From positions 1-48,569 of the forward strand of contig PBDY01000016.1 in assembly GCA_002717445.1 (NCBI GenBank): a DNA stretch of 48,569 bases, in the 5' to 3' direction. The notes beneath the pieces are model-generated. The model saw only the letters and a list, made by a program, of their open reading frames with translations, was not told where the DNA came from and made no database searches. This DNA comes from Gammaproteobacteria bacterium. Its GTDB lineage: Bacteria > Pseudomonadota > Gammaproteobacteria > Steroidobacterales > UBA11654. The position numbers and the translations under genes are program-made. Positions 1 through 7,977 of the stretch are shown in pieces. Positions within the stretch are counted from its first letter, which is position 1. The number at the start of each line of letters is the position of its first letter.

Positions 1-1
1 A

Positions 2-2122
2 CTCAATCATATTTTTACTGATAGCAATGGTGAATTTGAAGTCTTTCCTTTGGGTGATCCCAGATGCAGCAATAGATCAAGTCAAGGTGGGCAAATTTTT
101 GATACCGGTTATGGAACATGTATTGCTCAAGACGGTAATGGGGTTGAGAGGTATAACCTTTGGGGAAATACGGATGTCCGGTCTGATATGCAACGAACCA
201 ATGTATTTGTGTATATCAACAATGAACTCAATAATGGCCTTGAGTCTTTTACAGAGATTGGATTCTATAAGTCAGATTCATTTTTGATTCGTCATCCATC
301 GTATGCATTCAGCTCTGTGAAACACAGAGTGGGAGCTGATAACTATTGGTTGAATCAGATGTCATTTACTGATGCTGATGGCAATACTCTTGATTTCAAA
401 GGGAAACAGCTCTATATCGATAACTATCGATATGCGGAAAGAATGAGACATGTGAATGTCGATAAAACAACTTATCGATTGCTTCAAGGATTCAGAGGAG
501 AGGTTGATGACTGGGATTGGGAAGCAGCATTGCTTTACTCAAAAGCGAAATCTGATGACATAACCAGCAACAGGGTTTCAAATACACTCCTGAAAGATGC
601 GTTAAATGATTCAACATCAGCTGCCTATAACCCATTCAGTGCTGGTGTTGACAGCAATATTGAAAGAATTCTTGTTGATGTTTACAGGAAAGGTTCTAGC
701 TCTTTGGCAATGATGGACTTCAAGGTTTCAAATGGAAACTTCATGGATTTATCTGCAGGACCAATGGGGTTAATGTTTGGTATCGAGGTCAGAAGAGAAG
801 AGATTGTTGACGATCGTGACCCAAGACTGGATGGAACGATTCAATACGTTGACTATGAAAATGATGTTTATCCTGAAATTGGTGACGTAGTTAACTCAAG
901 CCCAACTGGAGATGTTTCTGGTGAGAGAAATACACTCTCACTCTTCACAGAGGCACAAATCCCTCTTGCCGAAAAAGTCAACGCACAGGTTGCTTTGAGA
1001 TATGAAAATATGTCCGATGTTGAAGACTCTTTGGTCAGCAAATTGGCCATTGGTTGGGAGGTATCAGATTCAGTTTTATTCAGAGTTTCAGCTTCAACTT
1101 CATTTAGGGCACCTAATATTGTCCAGATCAATGAAAAAATCGTGGTTAGATCTGGTACACGTTATGACTATGCAATGGTTCGATTGGAGCAATTGGCAGG
1201 TTTAGGCGCGGATGATCTTGATTCAAGATCAGGCCAACAACGTCAAGCCACAGGCGCCACAGGACTTCTTCCTGAAGAATCAGATAACTATTCAGTAGGT
1301 TTTGTTATTACGCCTGAAGCAGTGGATGGATTGACCATAACTGCTGACTACTGGTCGATTGAAAAAGAAAATACAATCGGATTATTTGGGCGACAAAATC
1401 ACTCGGTACAAGACATGTTGCTGAGAATCGCTAACGGAACTAATAATTGCGATACCTTTGGTGGACACGGTGCTATGAATAGATCTGCTCCAGATGAAGA
1501 TCAAATTGCTGCCGCGAATGCTGCAGGTTTATGCCCATTTGGTAATGTGAATTATGTTTCAGATGAATACCTCAACTTAGCAACAAGGACAATTGAAGGT
1601 TTTGACGTCGGTGTTTATTACAATTTCGATACCGATGTTGGTGATTTTAGTGTTCGCTATATTGGTAGCTTCATCGATACCTTCGATCAAGAGCCTGGTG
1701 GGGTTTTTGCTGACATGGTAGCAAAGAAAGCAGCCGGTGAAATACCAGCAGACATTCCTTTGGGAGGTTTTGGGGATCTCCTTCTCATGGATGGTAATTA
1801 TGACAATAAGCACACTGTTCGTGTCTCATACCGTAATGGACCATTTGGGGCAAACCTAACTGCCTTAAGAAAAGGTGAGTTCTATCAAAGCAGCTTAACC
1901 AGACCTGATGGCACGAAGTTTATGATTGACTCAATGACAACCATGGATTTGAGCTTTGATTATAGATTTGATCTCGCAGGATATAGCTCTAAGATTCGTT
2001 TGGCTATTAAGAATGTTGCAGACGAACGTGCACCTTTAGCAGACCGTTATTACGGTTATTTTGCTGATGCACACCAAGACTATGGTAGAAACTTTTACTT
2101 AGATCTAAATGTTAAGTTCTAA
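2..2122 (+). CDS. TonB-dependent outer-membrane receptor, 5'-truncated by the window edge
   Basis: The frame is open from base 2, so only the 3' part is present (about 706 residues) and the signal peptide and most of the plug lie outside. What is visible is beta-barrel sequence: many alternating aromatic/polar strands, the TonB-receptor-like segment SFRAPNI, and a C-terminal strand ending in phenylalanine (NLDVKF), the usual signal for outer-membrane insertion. Receptors of this family import scarce ligands with energy from TonB-ExbBD. The cysteine-containing loops (near C24 and C40 of the visible part, and later around NNCDTFGGHG and GLCPFG) resemble the large receptors common in marine gammaproteobacteria. 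The ligand cannot be read from sequence. An internal ATG at 50 exists but is not the start, because homologous-looking sequence continues upstream. The gene is followed by an intrinsic terminator, so it is probably not cotranscribed with ggt. Confidence 0.93.
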   Translation, partial: LNHIFTDSNGEFEVFPLGDPRCSNRSSQGGQIFDTGYGTCIAQDGNGVERYNLWGNTDVRSDMQRTNVFVYINNELNNGLESFTEIGFYKSDSFLIRHPSYAFSSVKHRVGADNYWLNQMSFTDADGNTLDFKGKQLYIDNYRYAERMRHVNVDKTTYRLLQGFRGEVDDWDWEAALLYSKAKSDDITSNRVSNTLLKDALNDSTSAAYNPFSAGVDSNIERILVDVYRKGSSSLAMMDFKVSNGNFMDLSAGPMGLMFGIEVRREEIVDDRDPRLDGTIQYVDYENDVYPEIGDVVNSSPTGDVSGERNTLSLFTEAQIPLAEKVNAQVALRYENMSDVEDSLVSKLAIGWEVSDSVLFRVSASTSFRAPNIVQINEKIVVRSGTRYDYAMVRLEQLAGLGADDLDSRSGQQRQATGATGLLPEESDNYSVGFVITPEAVDGLTITADYWSIEKENTIGLFGRQNHSVQDMLLRIANGTNNCDTFGGHGAMNRSAPDEDQIAAANAAGLCPFGNVNYVSDEYLNLATRTIEGFDVGVYYNFDTDVGDFSVRYIGSFIDTFDQEPGGVFADMVAKKAAGEIPADIPLGGFGDLLLMDGNYDNKHTVRVSYRNGPFGANLTALRKGEFYQSSLTRPDGTKFMIDSMTTMDLSFDYRFDLAGYSSKIRLAIKNVADERAPLADRYYGYFADAHQDYGRNFYLDLNVKF

Positions 2123-2140
2123 GCTCATAGAACAATAGAA

Positions 2141-2169
2141 AAAAGGGGGCTTTGTGCTCCCTTTTTTTT
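2141..2169 (+). terminator. Intrinsic terminator after the TonB receptor
   Basis: A six-pair GC-rich stem (GGGGGC 2145-2150 with GCTCCC 2156-2161, one G-T wobble) has a five-base loop. It is extended by A-rich sequence pairing with the run of eight T that follows. It lies 20 bases after the receptor stop codon. Confidence 0.85.
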
Positions 2170-2193
2170 AGATATTCGATAGACTAAACACAG

Positions 2194-3942
2194 ATGAAAA
2201 TCAGGTTAATAAATATAACAACTTCCTCACTGATATTAATAGTAACGATGTCATTTGCAAACATTGTTCATGCACAAACTTCATACATTGATTATCAATC
2301 GCCATTTCACCCAACAATCAGCGAAGGTGGAATGGTCGTTTCGCAAAATCTTTTATCTTCAGAGGTTGGTATTGAGATTATTAGGCAAGGTGGGAATGCT
2401 GTTGACGCTGCAGTTGCTGTTGGGTTCTCTCTTGCTGTGACTTTGCCTAGGGCTGGCAATCTTGGGGGTGGAGGCTTCATGCTGATATATCTCAAAGATA
2501 GAAATGAAATAATTGCAATTGACTATCGTGGTCAATCTCCCAGTGAATTAACAACCGATGAAATCTTTGGTGTGGCGCTTCCAAAAAAATACAAAAAGGC
2601 CAATCGAGATATTGTTCGGTACGGCTATAAAGCTTCAACTGTCCCAGGAACGGTTTCGGGATTAATTCTTGCTCATTCTGAGTTTGGTAAATTGCCGCTT
2701 AAAGAGGTCATGAAACCGGCAATTGAACAAGCGAAAAAAGGGGTCAATGTCAGCTATGATCTTGAGCAGGCAATTGCCAGCGCTCCTCAGTTATCATGGG
2801 ATACTGCATCACAAAAAATCTATTTTCATGAAGGCAAACCTCTAAAACGAGGAACCTTCATGAAAAGGCCCGATCTTGCTAACACCATGGACACGATATC
2901 CACAAATGGAACTAAAGGTTTCTATGAGGGTGAGGTTGCAAAAAAAATCGTATCTGCAATGTCCGAAAATGGTGGGGAGATTACAGCTGATGACCTCAGA
3001 AGATATGAAGCCAGATTCTCAGAACCAATTGGCATAAATTATCGTGGCAATAAGGTCTATACTCAAGGTCCGCCTTCAGGCGGTGGAATTGTTTTGCTTA
3101 CTGCCCTCAAGGTTTTGGAATATTTTGATCTAGGGAAGATTGGTAGCAACTCTTCCTTATCTTATCATTTGATCGCTGAAGCATTGAGGAGAGGTCATAA
3201 TAATCGATCCCATCATGTGGGTGATCCATCTTTTTATGACGTTCCTTATGATCAATTGATGTCTGAGAAAAGAATTAAATCTTTCGCAAAGAGCATTAGT
3301 CTCAAAGAAGCATCTAATGCTAAGGAGGTCGTGCCTTTGAGCATCCTTCAAGAATCCAAAAACACCACCCACTATTCCATTATTGACAACGATGGGAATG
3401 CAGTCTCAAATACCTATACTTTGGGTTATTCTTTTGGGTCAGGTGTCACAATTCCTGGAACCGGGATACTGATGAATAATCAAATGAATAACTTTGCATA
3501 TCAATATGGGAATGACTCCATTAAGGGAAGATCTGCAAGCCCTGGAAATAGGCATGCACCAGGAAAAAGACCAATGAGCACGATGGCTCCATCCATCGTA
3601 TTCGATGAAAACGATAAACTGCTGCTAATCACAGGATCTCCGGGAGGAAAGATGATTCCTGCTGCAATTCTAAGATTGATAACTGGTGTAATTGATTTCA
3701 ATCTAAATATTGGTGATGCAACAATGCTACCGAGAATACATAAAGACTGGCCTTATTCTGGATTGGATCATGAATCCAGTATCTCTTCAGATTCACTGAA
3801 TATATTAAAAAAAATGGGTCATAAAACAGAGCTGTCAAAGACCATGGGGAGCACACAAAGCATCCATGTCTTAAATGAGGTCAATCATGGATATTCAGAT
3901 CTTCGAAGACCCAATGCTGGTGTCTCTTATATCGATAAATAA
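2194..3942 (+). CDS. ggt: Gamma-glutamyltransferase, periplasmic
   Basis: This enzyme hydrolyses or transfers the gamma-glutamyl group of glutathione and related compounds, normally in the periplasm, releasing glutamate and cysteinylglycine. The 582-residue length is that of bacterial GGT precursors. Residues 1-27 form a signal peptide (hydrophobic core, then VHAQ). The N-terminal glycine-rich block GNAVDAAVAVG and later GNLGGGGFML are family hallmarks. The autoprocessing nucleophile is T391 in N-T-T-H-Y-S, which would start the small subunit. The downstream YTLGYSFGSG, LMNNQMNNF and STMAPSIV blocks also match the family. It stands alone: a terminator precedes it and the next gene is convergent. 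Glutathione scavenging for sulfur or amino acids is the likely role, which fits the many sulfur genes in the window. Confidence 0.95.
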   Translation: MKIRLINITTSSLILIVTMSFANIVHAQTSYIDYQSPFHPTISEGGMVVSQNLLSSEVGIEIIRQGGNAVDAAVAVGFSLAVTLPRAGNLGGGGFMLIYLKDRNEIIAIDYRGQSPSELTTDEIFGVALPKKYKKANRDIVRYGYKASTVPGTVSGLILAHSEFGKLPLKEVMKPAIEQAKKGVNVSYDLEQAIASAPQLSWDTASQKIYFHEGKPLKRGTFMKRPDLANTMDTISTNGTKGFYEGEVAKKIVSAMSENGGEITADDLRRYEARFSEPIGINYRGNKVYTQGPPSGGGIVLLTALKVLEYFDLGKIGSNSSLSYHLIAEALRRGHNNRSHHVGDPSFYDVPYDQLMSEKRIKSFAKSISLKEASNAKEVVPLSILQESKNTTHYSIIDNDGNAVSNTYTLGYSFGSGVTIPGTGILMNNQMNNFAYQYGNDSIKGRSASPGNRHAPGKRPMSTMAPSIVFDENDKLLLITGSPGGKMIPAAILRLITGVIDFNLNIGDATMLPRIHKDWPYSGLDHESSISSDSLNILKKMGHKTELSKTMGSTQSIHVLNEVNHGYSDLRRPNAGVSYIDK

Positions 3943-3995
3943 ATTATTCTTCTGAGGCATTGGCCGATGGGTTTATCACCATCATTGGATCGTCA

Positions 3996-4586
3996 TTATG
4001 AGAAGCTGGGCCTCTTCCCTTTGAATTTTCTAAAGTAATTGTGCACATATTCTAAATCCATGTCCTTGTCTCCAGAGGGCTGGAATAAACCTCCCAGATG
4101 AATGCATTTTGATTCAAAGTCAATGCCTGCAAGCATGATCTGACTGTTGGTTTCTTTAGCGATGCGCAAAAAACCTGATTTTAATCTTGCCACTTTTTTT
4201 CTCGTGCCCTCTGGAGACATGGCAATAACTACCCCTTGATATTTATTGATGATTTCTGAAACATCTTTCATCAATAATTCAGGCGACGCTCTATCAACAG
4301 GGATTCCGCCTAATTTCTTCATCAGCTTTGATAAACCATTTTTAAAAAGAGTATGCTTTCCAACCCAGTGAACATTGAGATTTAATCCAAAAATCATACA
4401 AAGCGCTAAAAGAAAATCCCAATTAGACGTATGCGGTCCGGCTACCAATAAGATCCGATTTCCATTTGGAAATGCACCTCTAATATTCCATCCAGTGATT
4501 TTTAAAAAAAATCTGCCTATCTTTTGTAAGAAAACTGAATGATTAGCTCTCAATTTTTCGGGCACTTCTAAAAATCTATTAATCAT
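3996..4586 (-). CDS. PlsC-like glycerolipid acyltransferase
   Basis: A member of the 1-acyl-glycerol-3-phosphate acyltransferase superfamily, which transfers acyl chains to a lysophospholipid or similar acceptor at the inner membrane. The four family blocks are in order: H52-x4-D57 (HTSNWD, catalytic), VGKHTLF, GGIPVDR (acceptor binding) and PEGTR. At 196 residues it is short for PlsC, like the small stand-alone acyltransferases of uncertain acceptor. The ATG at 4586 has a good GGAAGA ribosome site that sits over the end of the upstream desaturase gene. It is the last gene of a cupin-desaturase-acyltransferase run. Together with the desaturase it suggests tailoring of a lipid, but the product is not known. 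Confidence 0.85.
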   Translation of the reverse strand: MINRFLEVPEKLRANHSVFLQKIGRFFLKITGWNIRGAFPNGNRILLVAGPHTSNWDFLLALCMIFGLNLNVHWVGKHTLFKNGLSKLMKKLGGIPVDRASPELLMKDVSEIINKYQGVVIAMSPEGTRKKVARLKSGFLRIAKETNSQIMLAGIDFESKCIHLGGLFQPSGDKDMDLEYVHNYFRKFKGKRPSFS

Positions 4587-4595
4587 GGACTCTTC

Positions 4596-5612
4596 CTAAA
4601 ATGAGGTTAAAAATGATGCTGCGTTCCCGCCCGATACTTCTGCTTTTCTGGCTGCCAATAAATACTCCCTGCCTTCAGGAGAATGATCATTATGATTATC
4701 ATAAATCCTGCTTACACGATTTCTATGGAATATTTTCATTTGAGCTAAAAACGGAACTACATTCTCAGAACCATCTCCGAAAAGTTCTCTGTGCATTTTA
4801 GGAAGCCGATACCATGGGACAGTCATGTCATGATGATGAGCATTGTGAAATCCAAAATTTAAGGTGAGCCAATTCAATGGTTCTATTTCTAATGAATGTG
4901 GATTGCTATAAGTATGCTCTTGCTCCCAATCAAAATTTCCTAGCCGTTCAGGCTTTGCTTTGCTGTAGAGGGTTAAATTATATGGATAGTCATGCTGAAT
5001 GGAGTCCATAAAACGCAAAATGGTTAATAAGATAATGTAGGAAAAAGTATAAAAGAGTGCCACCCTTGGAAACCAAACCAGTAAGCATATGAATGCACTA
5101 AATCGTCCAATAATGACTATGCTATTTCGACGTCTTTGACTCTTTCTCTCAGGGATAATAAAGGAGCCAAACATCATCAAGAGATGCATGATAAATTCAT
5201 GAGCAGGAATATAAAACCATTCCAACAACTGTGTCAGCTTAAATATCAATGGATTATTTTCAAAATAATCTTCGTAATCGAACCAAACAACATCATCGAC
5301 ATCAACATGATGCCTGAAATGCTTGTGTTGAATATCTTTGTATGTCCCATAAGAAGATCCACAAATCCAACTAAATATTTCACCCATATAGTTGTTGAGC
5401 CTTATCTTTTTAAAGATCAAGTTATGAGCGCATTCATGAATGAGGTATGCCCCGATTATCATGCCGTGACCAAGCAATAAGGCTGAAAGAATATTAATGG
5501 TTATATTCGCATTAAATAAACCTATAAAACCGATGGTATAGGCTGCAAAGACATAAGTTATTGCAGTCCCATTGTAGAGAAAACCATCTTTATGTTTAAA
5601 AATTCTTTCCAT
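4596..5612 (-). CDS. Membrane fatty acid desaturase family protein
   Basis: This is a di-iron membrane desaturase or hydroxylase, using oxygen to act on fatty acyl or similar lipid chains. The three histidine clusters are visible: HECAH at residues 59-63, HKHFRHH at 96-102, and HNAHHH near residue 255. Several hydrophobic segments lie between them (for example 16-55 and around 190-215). I start at the ATG at 5612 (MERIFKHKDG). A longer frame opening with TTG at 5654 would overlap the cupin gene and has no ribosome site. Gaps of 19 bases to the upstream cupin and 9 to the acyltransferase imply one transcript. Subfamily (acyl-lipid desaturase, sphingolipid-type or carotenoid hydroxylase-like) cannot be settled by eye. 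Confidence 0.88.
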   Translation of the reverse strand: MERIFKHKDGFLYNGTAITYVFAAYTIGFIGLFNANITINILSALLLGHGMIIGAYLIHECAHNLIFKKIRLNNYMGEIFSWICGSSYGTYKDIQHKHFRHHVDVDDVVWFDYEDYFENNPLIFKLTQLLEWFYIPAHEFIMHLLMMFGSFIIPERKSQRRRNSIVIIGRFSAFICLLVWFPRVALFYTFSYIILLTILRFMDSIQHDYPYNLTLYSKAKPERLGNFDWEQEHTYSNPHSLEIEPLNWLTLNFGFHNAHHHDMTVPWYRLPKMHRELFGDGSENVVPFLAQMKIFHRNRVSRIYDNHNDHSPEGREYLLAARKAEVSGGNAASFLTSF

Positions 5613-5631
5613 GGGTATTATTTTCTCATGA

Positions 5632-6156
5632 TTATTGATTAATTTCTGAATCAATCAAAACAGCAATGAATAAAGCAGGCTTGTTTCCATTGTTTATCCA
5701 AGCATGATTAGTCCCTCTTTGGACAACCACGTCAAATGGCTTGAGTATTACTTCATCATCATCCAGCAAAAGAGTCACATCACCATCTAGCAAAATAATA
5801 TAATCGATCGTTTTCGTCTTATGCATGGTTGGGTGTCGAGTTGTATCCACTCTTTCGTGTTCTGCGCCAATCTTTTTAAATGCCTCATGCGCAAGTGATT
5901 CAAGAACCTCCATTGGAACGCCTTCAGGCGTAGGATTAATTCTAAAATATCGGAATTTAGTGCCTCCCTCGGTTGGAGATAAGACAATATCCATGTCAGC
6001 ACGATCCAGGTGATCCTTACTCTCAATGGCATTTCCATCGGTATTCCATATCTCAAATAAACCTCCCACATCCTCTCCTACGGTTCTCGGTGGAGGTCCA
6101 TCAATTTTAATGACTGACTTGCCTTCTTCATTATGACCTGTGATTATTCTTCTCAC
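5632..6156 (-). CDS. Cupin domain protein
   Basis: A 174-residue protein with a C-terminal single cupin barrel: the segment LLDGDVTLLLDDDEVILKPFD is followed by QRGTNHAWINNG, matching the two cupin motifs. The N-terminal half (TGHNEEGKS, PPPRT) resembles a widespread family of small cupins of unknown reaction found in catabolic loci. I start at the GTG at 6156 (VRRIITGH, as in relatives) because GGGAGA lies six bases upstream. A longer frame reaching 6192 has no such site and adds residues unlike the family. It is first in the operon with the desaturase and acyltransferase, and diverges from the SAM-II-controlled metY. It may be a small-molecule-binding or dioxygenase-like protein; function unknown. 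Confidence 0.8.
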   Translation of the reverse strand: MRRIITGHNEEGKSVIKIDGPPPRTVGEDVGGLFEIWNTDGNAIESKDHLDRADMDIVLSPTEGGTKFRYFRINPTPEGVPMEVLESLAHEAFKKIGAEHERVDTTRHPTMHKTKTIDYIILLDGDVTLLLDDDEVILKPFDVVVQRGTNHAWINNGNKPALFIAVLIDSEINQ

Positions 6157-6246
6157 TGAAATCTCCCTATTTTTTAACCTAAAGATTAACAAATGATTTC
6201 ACTTTCAAAAAGTAGGTACTTTTTTCTTACTAATCCTTTTTTTTGC

Positions 6247-6274
6247 TTGCAATAATTATTTATTCAAGCATTAT
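6247..6274 (+). promoter_or_regulatory. Candidate sigma-70 promoter for the SAM-II leader
   Basis: TTGCAA (6247-6252) and CATTAT (6269-6274) are 16 bases apart and would start transcription near 6281, exactly where the riboswitch P1 stem begins. The -10 match is only four of six, so this is tentative. Confidence 0.4.
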
Positions 6275-6280
6275 TCATTC

Positions 6281-6330
6281 AGCACTGATTTATTCCAACT
6301 TGCAGGTGCTTTATAAACTGCTAAATAGGA
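6281..6330 (+). ncRNA. SAM-II riboswitch aptamer
   Basis: The segment matches the remembered SAM-II (metA motif) pattern block by block: P1 strand AGCAC (6281-6285), conserved TGATTTA, CTTGCA, P1 partner GTGCT (6306-6310), TATAAA, then GCTAAA (6320-6325). P1 pairs perfectly over five bases. Pseudoknot pairings can be drawn between GCAG (6302-6305) and CTGC (6318-6321), and between TCC (6294-6296) and GGA (6328-6330). It binds S-adenosylmethionine and represses methionine genes; the gene that follows is metY, as expected. SAM-II is best known from alphaproteobacteria and marine metagenomes. Confidence 0.92.
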
Positions 6331-6358
6331 TCCAGAAAAAATTATTTTCTTGAGAGGA

Positions 6359-6386
6359 CCTGTTTAGCAATAAGCAGGTTTTTTTT
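6359..6386 (+). terminator. Riboswitch-controlled intrinsic terminator with overlapping antiterminator
   Basis: An eight-pair stem (6359-6366 with 6371-6378, one G-T wobble) closed by a GCAA tetraloop is followed by eight T (6379-6386). The 5' arm and loop (6359-6369) are also complementary over 11 bases, one wobble, to 6319-6329 at the 3' edge of the SAM-II aptamer. SAM binding would hold 6319-6329 in the pseudoknot and let the terminator form; without SAM the alternative pairing would prevent it. The metY ribosome site GGAG (6387-6390) directly abuts the T run. Confidence 0.85.
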
Positions 6387-6396
6387 GGAGATAAAA

Positions 6397-7677
6397 ATGA
6401 ACATAGAAACAAAATCAATTCACTCAGGCTACTCGCCTGATCCTACAACAAAATCCGTTGCCACCCCTATCTATCAAACTACATCATATGCTTTTGATAA
6501 TGCACAGCATGGAGCAGAACTTTTCTCACTTCAGACGGAAGGTAATATTTATTCACGAATAATGAACCCGACCAATGCAATATTAGAAGAAAGACTGGCT
6601 GATTTAGAGAATGGGATAGCTGGATTAACCGTGGCTTCAGGTATGGCAGCGATTACATATAGCATTAATGCAATTACAAGAGCTGGACAAAATATAGTTT
6701 CAGTTAGCGAACTGTATGGCGGAACAGCTGATTTCTTTTCAAATACACTTGGTAATCAGGGAGTTGAGGTCAGATACTCAAATCATGATGATTTTGAGGG
6801 GCTTGAAAGGCTGATAGATGAGAATACGACTCTTGTTTTTTGTGAGTCGATTGGTAACCCGCTCGGCAATATATGCGATTTAAAAAAGCTTGCAAAACTT
6901 GCACATAGAAATGGTGTGCCTCTTGTTGTTGATAATACAGTAGCCACACCTTACTTAATTAAACCCATTGATTATGGTGCAGATATCGTCATTCATTCAC
7001 TGACTAAATATATAGGAGGTCATGGAACAACGATTGGTGGTGCAATAATTGATAGTGGTAGATTTGACTGGGCCAAAGAACCCAAAAGGTTCCCGCTATT
7101 AAATGAGCCTGATAATTCATATCACGGTCTTGTATACACTGAAGCACTTGGAGAGGCTGCATTTATTGGTCGGTGCAGGGTTGGTCCACTGAGAAATACA
7201 GGAGCAGCTTTGTCACCGTTTAATACATTTTTAATCTTGCAAGGCATCCAGACGCTTCATGTACGAATGGATAGGCATTGTGAAAATGCACTCAAGCTGG
7301 CCAAATATTTAGAAGCACATAAATCGATTGAGTGGGTTAATTATGCTGGACTTGAATCAAGTCCATATCAACAATTGGCAAAAGAGTATTCAAATGGGAA
7401 ACCCTCTGGAATACTCAGTTTTGGAATAAAAGGAGGAAAAGATGCAGGGATAAAGTTTATTGATTCATTAAACTTAATCACTCGTCTTGTAAATATAGGT
7501 GATACAAAATCCCTTGCTACCCATCCTGCATCAACCACTCATAGTCAACTGGATGAAACCAATTACGAGGCATCAGGGATTTCTGCTGACATGGTTCGTA
7601 TATCGGTCGGTATCGAGAATATCAATGACATCATAGATGACATTGAACAAGCAATACAGCAGTCACAAAAAATATGA
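6397..7677 (+). CDS. metY: O-acetylhomoserine sulfhydrylase (SAM-II controlled copy)
   Basis: A PLP enzyme of the Cys/Met metabolism family that condenses O-acetylhomoserine with sulfide (or methanethiol) to give homocysteine (or methionine). At 426 residues with the insertion typical of MetY rather than MetB/MetC, it shows the entry block TPIYQTTSYAF, YSRIMNPTN, the cofactor-binding SGMAAI, VVDNTVATPY, and the PLP lysine K204 in SLTKYIGGHG. The start is the ATG at 6397, six bases after GGAG. A TTG at 6385 in the same frame lies inside the terminator T run and is rejected. Its stop codon overlaps the start of the next gene (ATGA). Control is by the SAM-II switch upstream. A second, diverged MetY is encoded at 42778-44082. 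Confidence 0.95.
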   Translation: MNIETKSIHSGYSPDPTTKSVATPIYQTTSYAFDNAQHGAELFSLQTEGNIYSRIMNPTNAILEERLADLENGIAGLTVASGMAAITYSINAITRAGQNIVSVSELYGGTADFFSNTLGNQGVEVRYSNHDDFEGLERLIDENTTLVFCESIGNPLGNICDLKKLAKLAHRNGVPLVVDNTVATPYLIKPIDYGADIVIHSLTKYIGGHGTTIGGAIIDSGRFDWAKEPKRFPLLNEPDNSYHGLVYTEALGEAAFIGRCRVGPLRNTGAALSPFNTFLILQGIQTLHVRMDRHCENALKLAKYLEAHKSIEWVNYAGLESSPYQQLAKEYSNGKPSGILSFGIKGGKDAGIKFIDSLNLITRLVNIGDTKSLATHPASTTHSQLDETNYEASGISADMVRISVGIENINDIIDDIEQAIQQSQKI

Positions 7678-7862
7678 ACGCAGAAAACCAAGCAGTGAAA
7701 GAAGGTGCGGTTGAAGCTGAGTCTTCACAGGATCGATGGTGTATCACAGAATTACTGGATAAGGGATACACTCATCGTGAAGTAAAAAATATGACTGGCA
7801 TGAGTTTTATAACAATTAGGAAAGTCGCTTATAATAATATCAAAGACCTTAAAGAGTTATGA
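7674..7862 (+). CDS. Small HTH-like protein coupled to metY
   Basis: A 62-residue protein whose ATG overlaps the metY stop (ATGA), so it is probably translated by coupling. The N-terminal 20 residues are polar and acidic. The rest, from about W22 to N54, reads as a helix-turn-helix: LLDKGYTHREVKNMTGMSF, then ITIRKVAY, similar in style to the DNA-binding arm of resolvase- or sigma-like small proteins. I do not recognise a named family. Being in the SAM-controlled transcript, it could regulate methionine or sulfur genes, but that is inference. The coupling and a sensible amino-acid composition argue that it is real; the lack of a known family keeps confidence moderate. Confidence 0.6.
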   Translation: MNAENQAVKEGAVEAESSQDRWCITELLDKGYTHREVKNMTGMSFITIRKVAYNNIKDLKEL

Positions 7863-7866
7863 ATGA

Positions 7867-7891
7867 TGGCATATTCGCAAGCGAAGTGCCA
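7867..7891. other. Imperfect hairpin downstream of the metY unit
   Basis: TGGCA (7867-7871) pairs with TGCCA (7887-7891), and inside it TTCGC (7874-7878) with GCGAA (7881-7885) around a two-base centre. It begins five bases after the small gene. No T run follows on either strand, so it is not a standard terminator. It may stabilise the metY transcript end. Confidence 0.4.
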
Positions 7892-7925
7892 AAGATGTTG
7901 CGATCATTGCTTGAAGGTAAATAGT

Positions 7926-7977
7926 GGTTATTAGTTTTTAGACAGAAACTCGGTTATTAGTTTTTAGACAGAAACTC
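7926..7977. repeat. Tandem 26-bp duplication over the alaS 3' end
   Basis: Bases 7926-7951 and 7952-7977 are identical copies lying head to tail. The second copy contains the last six alaS codons (EFLSKN) and its stop codon; the first is a spare copy just past the stop. It looks like a recent replication-slippage duplication with no effect on the protein. Confidence 0.9.

Noticed and set aside
5136-5480. 114-codon frame on the plus strand
   Set aside because: Antisense to the histidine-box region of the desaturase; no recognisable protein features.
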